NCBI RefSeq assembly: GCF_001625305.1
Contig: NW_017803843.1
Span: forward strand, 2,882,839-2,946,838
Direction: 5' to 3'
Length of the DNA stretch: 64,000 nucleotides
Source: Branchiostoma belcheri
Taxonomy: Eukaryota; Chordata; Leptocardii; Amphioxiformes; Branchiostomatidae
Shown: positions 23,289-33,844 of the stretch, piece after piece
Numbering within the stretch: position 1 is the stretch's first letter
How the letters are laid out: each line of letters starts with the position of its first letter
Translations under genes and position numbers: made by a program
Notes under the pieces: generated by a model
Told to the model about the DNA's origin: nothing
Database searches by the model: none
What the model saw: the letters and a program-made list of their open reading frames with translations, nothing else

Positions 23289-26200
23289 CTGACCCGAGGC
23301 TTACAAACAAGCTTACCGGATTTTGGTAAAAGTTCAGAACACGCCAGTTTACCGGCCACGTGGCTGTAAAGCGGATGAGGTCACAGGAAAAGATTAACGA
23401 GTGCAGGCCTGTAATGAGCGGTAATTACTGAATTGTGTGTCGGTAACTGAGTGGAGCCTGAGGCGCAAGTTATAACTCTTAACTGTCACAGCAGACAGTA
23501 GCAAGACTGAGAACATGACATCATACAACCCTGTACCTCTTACATCTTCCCTTGATTTTTCTACTTGGCATTTTCTTTATCTAGGCCAATATACATTTAG
23601 TGCCATATGCAAAAGAGATTGTATTATGTCAGACACAATCTTGTTTTCAGGTACATGAATACAATGTCTCCTGTGCATTCATAGTTTTACTTTATCATGT
23701 ATTTCCTGTTCCCTATGACATGTATGAATAGAATAGCATAGGGTGAAGGTTAAGTTTCTGCAAAGATCACATGATCTCCACTCCCAGCAAAGGATCCTCA
23801 TCTCAAAGCAGATGTTGGCATAGGAACTTCCAACGTTCTTTGGCTGTTGAACTGTTACCCACCTACCCAACTGTTGGAACAGCAGCCTGTCAGAATACTT
23901 CATGTTTTCCCTTCTACATCTGCTTGGAGATTACCAGGATCCATCTGTCATCAGAGGGTGATAAAACGGACACAAGAGCGATCCTCACGTAATCCCCCTC
24001 ATCAATCAATTACACCAGCCTCTCCATAACAGGCATGCCCGCCAAATATTTGCGTAACCTTCAGAGAGTGGTCTGATTTGTCATGTTCAGGAGCACTCTG
24101 ACAGGTGGGGGATTAAGGTGCAGAGTTATGCCAAAATCGAACAGGATCCTTCTACAAAACAATCACAATCCCATTAACTCTAAGCCTCACATTTCAACTT
24201 GTTGCTGGATGTGCATTTAAGTTCCACTCGTAAAATTTTTGTCACAACTTTTATACAAACATGTTCTAGACAAAAAAATTAATTACCAGGATTTACATTC
24301 TCCAGTGACTGTGCTGGTGGTCTGTGTGTTTGTTTGTATCCTTGGTACCACCTTGGTGGTTCTACTCTTAGTCACCATGTTGGCAGTTCATAGTCACAAC
24401 AAAACTTGAGCTTCCTGAAGGGTATGTCAGTTCCAGCTATGACCTGTCTTACAACAGAGTGCTAAATATGGGACTGACTCCATGGCCTGGGCATGACAAT
24501 CATGGCATTAGGTGCATAATCCCCCCTCCTACCCCACAGACTTACCCAGCTCATTAGAGGTCGTGCAACCACGTAGAGGCAAACTCAACATCAAGGTCAC
24601 CAACACACTTGACCTACAGGTCATGCAGCTTTCTTCCGTGAACTGAATTTACCATCTCTAAACCAGGCAACAGCACTGCATATTTGCAAACGTCGAAACT
24701 TTACATCTTTACTGCCCTGATGGTTCATGGCTCACTCTTCGAGTTATGTGAGGTAGATATTTCTAGACTAAGTGACCGCTATCTTGTGTTGGCAATACTT
24801 AAAATTAAACCAAGGATCTGGAGTCCAGACAATCAGAACTTTGTGAATGTGTACGAATCACTGCAGTTCTCAAAAGTGAAGGGTCACTGTGGCTTTCCAT
24901 TCTCCGTTGCACAACTTTTCTATTCCCAACAACTCCTGTAGGCACTCCAAGGCTGTAAGCATGACACATGTTGCTGTCCATCTGTGCAGACTTGGAGGAT
25001 CCAAAATCGATGTTTATCCTCTATAAAATAATGTTAATGTTGCATGACACAATAGAACTGTCATCCATTAAGTCAAGTTTGTTGTTGGATACAACAGAAG
25101 TTTGGTCCTATCTGGGGGTTGGCTGGGCTCCAGTCCGGTGTGCCAGCCTGTGTGCAACAGGTGTACAGGATGGACAATGGAGTGCTAATATCTGTCTGAG
25201 AATTAATATTGTCTGCAGATCAGGGAATCAGACAGTTCCCTGCAACATATGGTACAAGCTGGAAATCTGTTTTATAACAGTAGATGTGGAATATTCGTGT
25301 ACCAGAAGAATGAGAGTGCAAGCAACCTACCAGAAATATATTTGAGACTGCAGAAAAAAGGTACAAAGTATAAACTTACATTTCACCAATATAAAAGGAT
25401 TATTGGCACAATGATTCCAGGGCAGATAACAATGACTACGAAGGAAAAAAGAATTACAACAGTGACAGAGTCAACCGAGTCATGGTCAGCTGCTAATTCA
25501 GGAACACTGATGTCAATTTTCAATACATTAAGCACTGTGAGCAGTTTCAATGTGTGCATTCGTGAAATGTAAGGAGTAGACCTTGAGGAGATCCCTGCTT
25601 CTCTGTGAGGAAAAAAAAATTCTTCACTATAGCTTTCATGCCAAGATTAGTCAGTCCTAGTTTAGACAAGAGACATGCCTCAGGCCATTCCCTATTAAAC
25701 TGCTGTCCTGGTGCAGGCTGTCCATCAGGCCCATCATCCCCTCATTATAGGGCAGCAAGCCGGGCAGATCGACAGACTGATATGGGGACAAATCCTGCCA
25801 AGGTCGAGGTACTTAACGTGGTCCCAGCTGATTTTGCAGGACAAAATCTGGATGAAATCCTAAGCAGTAATCAATAATCTAAGAGCCTGTCTCATCTGTG
25901 TCTTAAGCTGTTGGTATTAAGGAAAATGAAGGATGGCATCTCAAGGAGATATTACTATGTTTGTAAGCACAAATCAGATATATCTGCAAGACAAAAAATG
26001 ATGATTTTGGAGAGGACAAAAACCAGACCTTACTGCTGTCATGGTCATGGCTAAAGCCATTTGGTCTTAATTAATGAACAGCTACTCTCAGGCCACAGGT
26101 ATGAAACAAGGTGTTTTTCAGCATCATTCACTAAAGAATTCTTAGATTCAAAATGATCAAGGAGTCCTTGGTTAAATATGAATCTCTAGTGGTGTAATCC

Positions 26201-26571
26201 TGTCCTATACCCCTCTGTATGTCCCACCTTGAGTCTTTTTTTCATCCTCCTCCTCCAGTTTTCTGAGCCGAGAAATACTGAATCCACTTGATGTGGCCTG
26301 TCATAACTTAATTACTGTCACAGCTAATGTGATGTCTGATGATAAGGACATGATCTTGTTAAGATGGCTGAAGAATGGGCTGTTACAGGGAGGGATGGGG
26401 GGAAGCCACAGTCTTGGTGTCTACCAGTTGCTCACATATCAATGATACAAAGCATAGATTAATGGTGTGTTTTTTCCAAGGCGTTCACAAGACGACAGGC
26501 AGTCTGTGAGGCTGGAACTGAGACATGTCTGAAGACATCCAGTCTGTCTGTGGGGCCTGTACAGTACCTCA
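23289..26571. other. Non-coding stretch
   Basis: Several open frames of 60-125 codons occur on the plus strand (24684-25877). They have no recognisable domains and no consistent splice pattern. I see no supportable gene, RNA or complete mobile element. Confidence 0.4.
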
Positions 26572-26778
26572 GGCCACACCAACTCATTGTGTTGGTTTTC
26601 AGACATCTTAATGAAATGTAAGTGTGGGCACATTGTGAAAACAGAAGGCTGGAAGGAAAACCTTGTATCTGATTCTGTTCACTTCTTAAGTTCAGACTTG
26701 CCCACCAGTTTGTGTTTTCATATCAATATAGTATTCTTCCTTTAAATCCAAGAACTGAGAAAGCCAGTTGGTATGGGT
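26572..26778. mobile_element. Harbinger-like MITE, decayed copy
   Basis: The left end is GGCCACACCAACTCATTGTG. A degenerate right end, reverse complement of CCCATACCAACTGGCTTTC, lies near 26760-26777 before TTTA. The interior shares GTGAAAACAGAAGG-type sequence with related copies. The boundary at the right is approximate. Confidence 0.45.
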
Positions 26779-28909
26779 TTAGAAACATTCAGAGCACCAA
26801 CTATTTCAGCCTGTATTTTTTCCAAGGTGCTCCGATGAAGGCAGCCTGTCTGCGGGTCTGTGACTCTGCACTGTCTGAGGCAGGAATGATTTGTCTGTTG
26901 TGACATGTTGTAAAACCAAAACATTACCCAGATGACAGGGAATATCTTCACAGGACATAATTTATGTCATTCCTACATGATGTAATGTAGTGGAACTCAC
27001 AGGAATGAGCTTAGATTTTTTTGTTAGGTACATTTACTTAAACAAGCTCTTTATGAAATTTTGTGATTTTATGAAATGAAATCATAAAAGCTCTTTATTC
27101 AGCAAATTTACACACACTGTTTGAACCATTATAGCCTTGAACCTGCCTGCAATTTTTTCATCACCATCTATGCACCTAATTAGTACTGGACACAGGTAAG
27201 CCAGAAGAAAGGAATGCAAACTTCTGTTTCCAAGCATTCCTGGAGTCCAATGTTCACACCTTTCACACCTGATGTGGTAAGCTGTCCATGAGACTTGTGG
27301 TACTGAAGGTCTGAGAAAACCTGTAAATCTATGAAGCAAAATAGTCTTATCAATATCAACTGCCAACTTTACAAGTTTGTAATACACAGTATATACAAAA
27401 AGCTGCATTGCCATTGCAGTACATCATAGTGATGTTATATTGTAAAGATGTTGCGATGCAGCATGAGAAAGCGGGTGAAGTCTGCCCTCTCTAATTATGA
27501 AATTAAGATGTGCACATACTCCTACACAGTCCCCTTGCAGTGCTGCCTAACTGTGTGTGTCTGTGGAAGTCACTAGTGTGTGAAAGTTGGTATCTTTGTT
27601 GCCATGTCAGACAGGTTGTTAAACCTTGTCCCACATGACTCTTTTCTCACAGATATCAGGACTCTTCCCAGTCACACCACCAGGCTGTTGACTGCCTCCC
27701 AGATATCACTCTTTGCTGTAATCTGGGGTAACCTTACACTGCTGAATTCTCTAATTCCCCATTGCTGGTGAGGCCCTGACTTTGTGATATTTTCTGGGTT
27801 TCCCACAGTGTAGAGTTACACCAGCACAGATGATGATGTAATACAGGATGGAGGACTCGTCCACCCAGCTGCAGAATTATCATATTACATACCAGAGGAT
27901 CTCAGCAACAAATGCCACAGATTCAACATGCACTTCCAGACAAGAGCCCTTTTATGTCACAATCCCTGTCCACATGCAGGAATACAGGATTAAGTTAACC
28001 TTCCATGTCTGATAGGACTTGAACAGTAGCTGCAGCTGGCAGCTCAAATAATTGTTACAGCATAAACAGTCATGTTTGCATACTCTACAAGTCTTTGATA
28101 ACAAACTTTCATGCCTCATTTTGCAGTCAACCTTAAAACAATATTTTTTTTCAAGTATAAGCCCAATATTCTGTACCCGTAGTTCCCTGCATCTCCTATC
28201 ATGCAATGAGATCTGTGAAAAGGTGTATGTTTATGTAAACCGTAATGGGAAATTCAGATTTTTGGGTTATCTTTTGCTTTCAACCTTCTAACTACCTTCC
28301 ACTGGAATTGTTTGGAAATCCTCGAGCCACTTATCTATATCTTGGTGTCATCCCCCTTTTAATAGTTTTATTTCAGTATGAAAATCATTTCTGGCCACCC
28401 CTCCAAATTTCATGTAAATGGACTGTTCCATATAATCCACTTGGCCCTTGTCTCTAAGGCAACAAAAAGTTAATTTTATGGATGTGATGTCATTCATGGC
28501 ATGCACACATTGATTTTGGTCTGTTTTCAGCTTACAAGGGTACCCGGTATTATCTTTTTAGTCAGGGAAGGTGAACTTTTTTCCATGCTATATCCCATTG
28601 AACACTTCAGTAAAGTAGCCAGAAATACAGAGATGACACCTAATATCTAGCCTGTAAATCTAGGAATCATTTCTGGCCCATCTTTTATTGCTGCAATCTC
28701 TCATTAGATCCAGATTACATCCTTCATGAAATCAACATTTTTGTGGCTTAATATCTGAACATCCCACTGATCAGAATGTAATTACTGGAGTCTTAACTTC
28801 ACAGATGTAATTAGAAGGTTTCCAGATCACATCTCTGTAATCTGTGCCTCTCCAGCCTGACCCACAGGTTAGCGATGTTCCAGCACTCTACATGGGTTCC
28901 TGTAACTAA
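26779..28909. other. Non-coding stretch
   Basis: No supportable exon or RNA gene. Open frames up to 110 codons on both strands lack family resemblance. No well-bounded repeat seen. Confidence 0.4.
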
Positions 28910-29079
28910 GGCTGCCATGATTCATCTCGTTTGTTCTCGGACATGAAGAGGTAAAATCTAACAAAAGGAAAAGATTTTTAAAAAGTGACCTTTTCCTGCA
29001 GACTCTGTTTTCATGTTTATTTTCCAGGTTAGCATTGACTTTTTTTTTAATATTCGAGAACCAACAAATCTGGTGTGGC
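28910..29079. mobile_element. Harbinger-like MITE, decayed short copy
   Basis: The left end GGCTGCCATGATTCATCTCG after TAA (28907-28909) pairs with a right end whose reverse complement is GCCACACCAGATTTGTTGG, followed by TAA (29080-29082). Both sides continue into TTGTTCTCG / TTGGTTCTCG, so the subterminal region also matches. Length about 170 bp. Confidence 0.5.
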
Positions 29080-29082
29080 TAA

Positions 29083-30060
29083 CGGGGGTGGAAATTGATT
29101 GATTCCTATCGTGACAAGCACTAGAAAGGAAGCGAGCACGGCACAGCCCGAGCATGAGTCATGCCTGTTGCTATGGCGATCAAACAATATCACACGGGTA
29201 ATAAACACAGGGATTGGATGACAGTTGTGTTATCGGACTCTGAGGGTAATGTTGTTATGAATGTTCTGTCCCAAGGTCACCGCGGTTACTTCAGAACGTC
29301 AGGTGTGTTTTCCAGACAGGTGAGATGAGAACTCACCTGTCGGAATTCCGCAGGCGTGGGGAGAGTTCCCCTGGGAAGGTGACGTGTGAGTACATACATC
29401 ACTGATGTGGGGAATGTGGTGTCAAAAAGTGATCAATCCTGCCCTGAATGCAGCAGACTCAATCTGCAGCTGTAAGACTATGCAGCAGCCTAATAATGTT
29501 AATGGTGCCCAAGATGTGATGACTGCTTTCCTCATGGCTGCAGGAATGCTTTTAGTGAAGACGAAATGACACACAGATTCCACTGTAACATTACCAGTAA
29601 TTTGGAATTTCAATTAAGAACTCTGACTGAGACACATGGGAAATTGTGATCCCATAAGTACGGGGTAGGGTTAACTCTCGTCCCTTTGTCTAGCATCACT
29701 GGCAGCCCGTGGAATAAGTGCCATTGTCTGACAAGCTTGTCTGTTTAATGTCAACAGTTTAGTTGTTAAGTTGTTATAGATCCCTGTGGGTCTATAGAAC
29801 AAAAGCACCACAAGACAGCAGCTGACAAGGCTCCTTACCATTCTTAAAAACAGCCCATCAGTGAAAGTACAGGATAATCCCTTTATCTCACAAGTGACAG
29901 GAACACACCTTAAGACATTAAGGAAGCTGCCAGCCTTTCACAATCATTTTTACAGGTCATTAAAAATTGATTGCAGGTGATTCGCTGTTGGTATACAGTG
30001 ATCCTGGTCATGTGATCAGCGTGTTTGATTGATGGGGCAATGGCAGCGTAGGAATGTGAT
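29083..30060. other. Non-coding stretch with a GACAGGTGAG palindrome
   Basis: No gene supported. Around 29318-29341 the sequence GACAGGTGAG is followed after 7 nt by its reverse complement CTCACCTGTC, giving two adjacent CAGGTG/CACCTG E-boxes. The same CACCTGT word makes up the minisatellite that follows at 30061. Confidence 0.4.
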
Positions 30061-30340
30061 CACCTGTATTTACAGGTATCCTCACCTGTCTACATAGAAA
30101 CCCTCACCTGTCTGCACAGGTATCCTCACCTGTCTACATAGAAACCCTCACCTGTCTGCACAGGTATCCTCACCTGTCTACAAAGGTATCCTCACCTGTC
30201 TACACAGGTATCCTCACCTGTCTACACAGGTACCCTCACCTGTCTACACAGGTACCCTCACCTGTCTACACAGGTACCCTCACCTGTCTACACAGGTACC
30301 CTCACCTGCCTGCGCAGGTGCTCTCACCTGTCTGCACAGG
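30061..30340. repeat. 22-bp minisatellite, about 13 units
   Basis: The unit CACCTGTCTACACAGGTACC plus CT repeats about 13 times with variants (ACATAGAAACC, GCACAGGTATC). Each unit carries CACCTG and its partial mirror CAGGT, so the array presents many E-box cores of the kind bound by Snail/ZEB factors. The repeat is contiguous, without unique spacers, so it is not a CRISPR array. Regulatory activity is not shown. Confidence 0.85.
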
Positions 30341-30364
30341 TTTTTTTTTACAAACCTAAAGATA

Positions 30365-30829
30365 CGCCAAAAATCAGTTACTCAAGCAACTGGATATGAT
30401 TTTGAAAACGTCAGACGTTTCAGCTAGTATCCACTAGCTTTCGTCAGTGACTGAGAGACCAGAGGGGAAAGCTGGTTTATAAACACAACCTGTTGATTGA
30501 TATGCAAATAAAGTGAAGACAAATTTTTTGGAAGTTGAGAAAGGAACAAAAGTCAGACAAGTCAAGACAAAATGATGCAAATTAGTCTGAAAGCTCCTGT
30601 TATACGGAACAGGAGCTTAACTGTTGTCTGTCCTCGGGGCTGGGAGTGCCAAATCCCAAGTCCCGGAAAGATCGACCCGTAGCCCCCCTTCCCTGTTGAG
30701 GGTGGGGTTGTACATTCTTTCATATATTGCCTCTATAGCTGAAACGTCTGACGTTTTCAAAATCATATCCAGTTGCTTGAGTAACTGATTTTTGGCGTAT
30801 CGTATTACCTGGATGTCTAACCTTCATCG
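30365..30829. mobile_element. Penelope-like element fragment with inverted terminal repeats
   Basis: Positions 30361-30426 and 30736-30801 are perfect reverse complements over 66 bp. A 15-bp direct repeat (ACAAACCTAAAGATA) flanks the whole unit at 30350-30364 and 30830-30844, consistent with a retrotransposition duplication. The arm contains GAAACGTCTGACGTTTTC on the minus strand, a phrase I associate with Penelope-like terminal repeats, and on the left a hammerhead-like core. No reverse transcriptase is present, so it is a non-autonomous or truncated copy. The structure is seen directly; the Penelope assignment rests on motif recall. Confidence 0.65.
30404..30447 (-). ncRNA. Hammerhead-ribozyme-like core
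   Basis: Read on the minus strand: CTGACGA (30447-30441), one extra A, a 7-bp stem AGCTAGT/ACTAGCT with GGAT loop, GAA, then a 4-bp stem ACGT/ACGT with CTG loop, followed by T at the cleavage position (GUU, an allowed NUH triplet). This matches the CUGANGA-stem II-GAAA-stem III order of type I hammerheads reported in Penelope-like elements. Stem I is not evident and one A is extra, so activity is uncertain. The right arm lacks the CTGANGA part. Confidence 0.45.
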
Positions 30830-30844
30830 ACAAACCTAAAGATA

Positions 30845-33844
30845 TTTTCCTCATGATTGCATGAGTTGAAACTGACATGGATGGAGGATATTAGGTTTCA
30901 GCTCCAGAGGTGGCTGTATGGAAATCTGATCTTTGTTTCATCTGAGCATTCATTACTGAGATGACAGGTGGATACCGGGCACATCTTAAATCTCAGAAGG
31001 GTCAGACAGGTTAATGAAGTAATATCTAATCCATTGACTCATCAAAACACCACAGCAGGACCTGACAGGCTATCAACACAGGCCTCTAACGCATCTTCTG
31101 TTCTTCCCTGTCTTACAGAAAAAAAATATCAATATCCTCCTAATCTAGTCAATACCTACTGATGTCTTCTGTCAAACCCAAGGAGGTCAGTTGTACTCCA
31201 TCAACAAGCATGGAGCAACGTAGTTTCCACAATGTAGTAAATATACATAATGTTCATTTCGTGGTAAAACCTTATTATCAGCCCTTTCTAGTAGTAATCC
31301 ATAATTGCTTACAATTAACTTGCAATATATCATCATTGAAGCAAACCTCTTTCAAACGGCTATAAGTTTTATATGAAGCATAGTTTATATAATGAAATCA
31401 AAAGCATCAAAGGAACACACTGTCACATCACCTATCTACTGTTATGATATTGATGTACATTTCTTGAGCAACACCCCACACCACACACACAGCTCTATAT
31501 GGTGAAAATAACCTGATTTACACCCGACAAGTTATCATGTTCATAAACCATGATAGCTCCATCCATCCAAACAATACGTCTAGACAATCGCTGGGTCCGC
31601 CAGACCAACTGACCATGCAGGGATCTCAGGGGAAAGATTTAAGGGTCTCAGGGGAGAGATTTCAGGACAATTGCCAAGGATGAATGTTTGGGACCTTCTT
31701 ACTTCCTTATTCCCCTGAGATTCAGACTGTACACCAGCTCCTGTCACACACTAATCCCAGGTCTCACCCCTTTTCTTCCACAACTTTGACTGAAGACAAG
31801 GCTGATACTGGTTGAATGGAGAACCTAATGTTCGTCCCAGCCTGACGTCAACGAGACAACAAACCTTACGCCGTTTCCACGACCGACAGACAAAAGTCCT
31901 AGTCTCCAAACTGTACTCCCGAGTGCCATAAACTAAGGAGAACACACTGCTGTAATGATGTAAGGTGACAGGTGGAGAGAAATGAGACCTCTTACCTGAT
32001 TGGTGAATCGAGTATCCTGACCAGTGGCACAGCCAATCAGGATAGAGCTTACTCTGAAAGATGAAAAAAGATGTTTGACTCAAGTGCGCACACAAGTCTG
32101 TCATCTTTTGAATATTGACATTTTTCTGCTGACTAGACTGTTAGCTAACAACCTTGACAAAAGGTGGATTTGAGACCTTAGTGAAGTCACCAAAGAAAGT
32201 TAAGGAATATATTTTGTAAGTCATGAAAGTGTAAAAAAATATAGCATACAGTGCAACAGATGAGTATTAAATCTCTTAAATTGAATGGCAAGTCTCAAGA
32301 GGATGTCATCCATGAAACTAAGATCACACATCCTGAGGAACAACTCCAGGGTACTCAGTGACTACTCACCCATCTCTCACTTGATTGACACCTGTCCATC
32401 ACTGACACCTGTCCATCAACACCTGGTGTCCTCCCACCTGTGGAAACATGCTCACCTGCCCAGCACACATTTCAACCTCACAATCACAGAACACAGACAG
32501 GTGTCTTCTTGGGTTCAACTTTATTGTAAAAAGTATAAACTGGTTTTGTGTGCCTGGTTCAAGTATTCTACTTGGGTGTAATCATATCATTGCAGACTGG
32601 ACATAACTTTGTAAGAAAACAACAACCCATTCTAAAATAGTGAGAGTTGACTGATAAATATGATACATGATTGACTGTTTTGGTGGAAAGATAAATAGTA
32701 ATGAACAACAAGTTCCCCATCCTTGGAACAATGTATACAAGATAAATCTTTAGATCAAGTGTTTGTCAGTAACATAACCACAACAACTATAGAACAGCAG
32801 TATATCTATAATGACCTGCTGACCTAGCAGCTTGACACCTATTTCAGGTTACAGGGCTTGAAATACACATGCAACCAGAAAAATATATTTCAAAGATTGG
32901 AGAAAACAGCTTGTATAATTCAAGCTAAAAATATTTGGGCTCAGTGGTATGAATCACAGATTGTAGGTATGGGGAAAAGGTATATCAAGCCCTGGACCAT
33001 CCCTCGCCTGTAGCCCTGCTGTTACAGTCCTGCTGTTGAACACATTTCCCCTGAGGTTCTGGGAACCCACTTGTCCACATGAATGTAGGTTAAGCTGTGC
33101 ACTAAGGACTATCCTGATGGAAAGGTTGGGTATTCAGTTACCCTCTCCTGATGGTGTCAAGAATTTCTATGATGCCAGAGTCAGTGGTTACAAATAGTCT
33201 GTCTAAACTATCCTGTATGAATGCATTTAACACAGTTATCAAGTGATTGTTAATGAAATCAGTTTGTTAAGTGCAGTTTTGTTTCCTTGTGAATCAGTTT
33301 TACATACAAAACTGATTGAAAATCACCAAGAAACCAAGCTTTTAATTTTGACATATAGTTTTCCAAAATTTCCCTTTCCACCAGGCAACCCCTATGTGAG
33401 TGTGACTGAAATGTTTTGTCAGTAAATGTTACCGGTATCAATTGCAGACATGCAAATGAACCTCATACCGATGTTTACAACAGCGGAGAACAACAGTTGT
33501 ACAAACTCTCTGTTTCTACTTCATCTGACAACAAAAGGCCATAATTTGTCTAACCTTGTCCTCCTCTTTTGAACCAGAACTGAACACAAGGCAAACCAAC
33601 AATGGACACAGAGAAATCTGATACATAAACATTGGACATGTACAATACATGGACTTATAACAGGAGAGTGCTTTAGTAATCTCACTACCCAATAACCTGT
33701 CCTTGTCCTCAACATCCTAAACACAAAGGAACAGAAGACAGGAACTTAGAAACAAAACAAACAGTACAGTACATGGACAGACAGATCATGGTACAAATGT
33801 CCAGCAAAAGCGCCCCCTTGCTGTGTTTACCAGTACTCCACCCA
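30845..33844. other. Non-coding stretch downstream of SAE1
   Basis: This contains the SAE1 3-prime side (on the minus strand, SAE1 ends at 33845) and otherwise nothing supportable. A 117-codon minus-strand open frame at 31751-32104 has no recognised domain. Around 32380-32470 are several CACCTGT words, echoing the minisatellite. Confidence 0.4.

Noticed and set aside
24968..25877. Consecutive plus-strand frames that might be exons
   Set aside because: Overlapping frames in different phases, unrecognised sequence and no consistent GT/AG chain.
30061..30340. CRISPR-like regular array
   Set aside because: Units are contiguous without unique spacers, and the genome is clearly eukaryotic.
31751..32104. 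117-codon minus-strand frame near SAE1
   Set aside because: No homology recognised and not needed to complete SAE1, whose stop at 33845 matches the family C-terminus.
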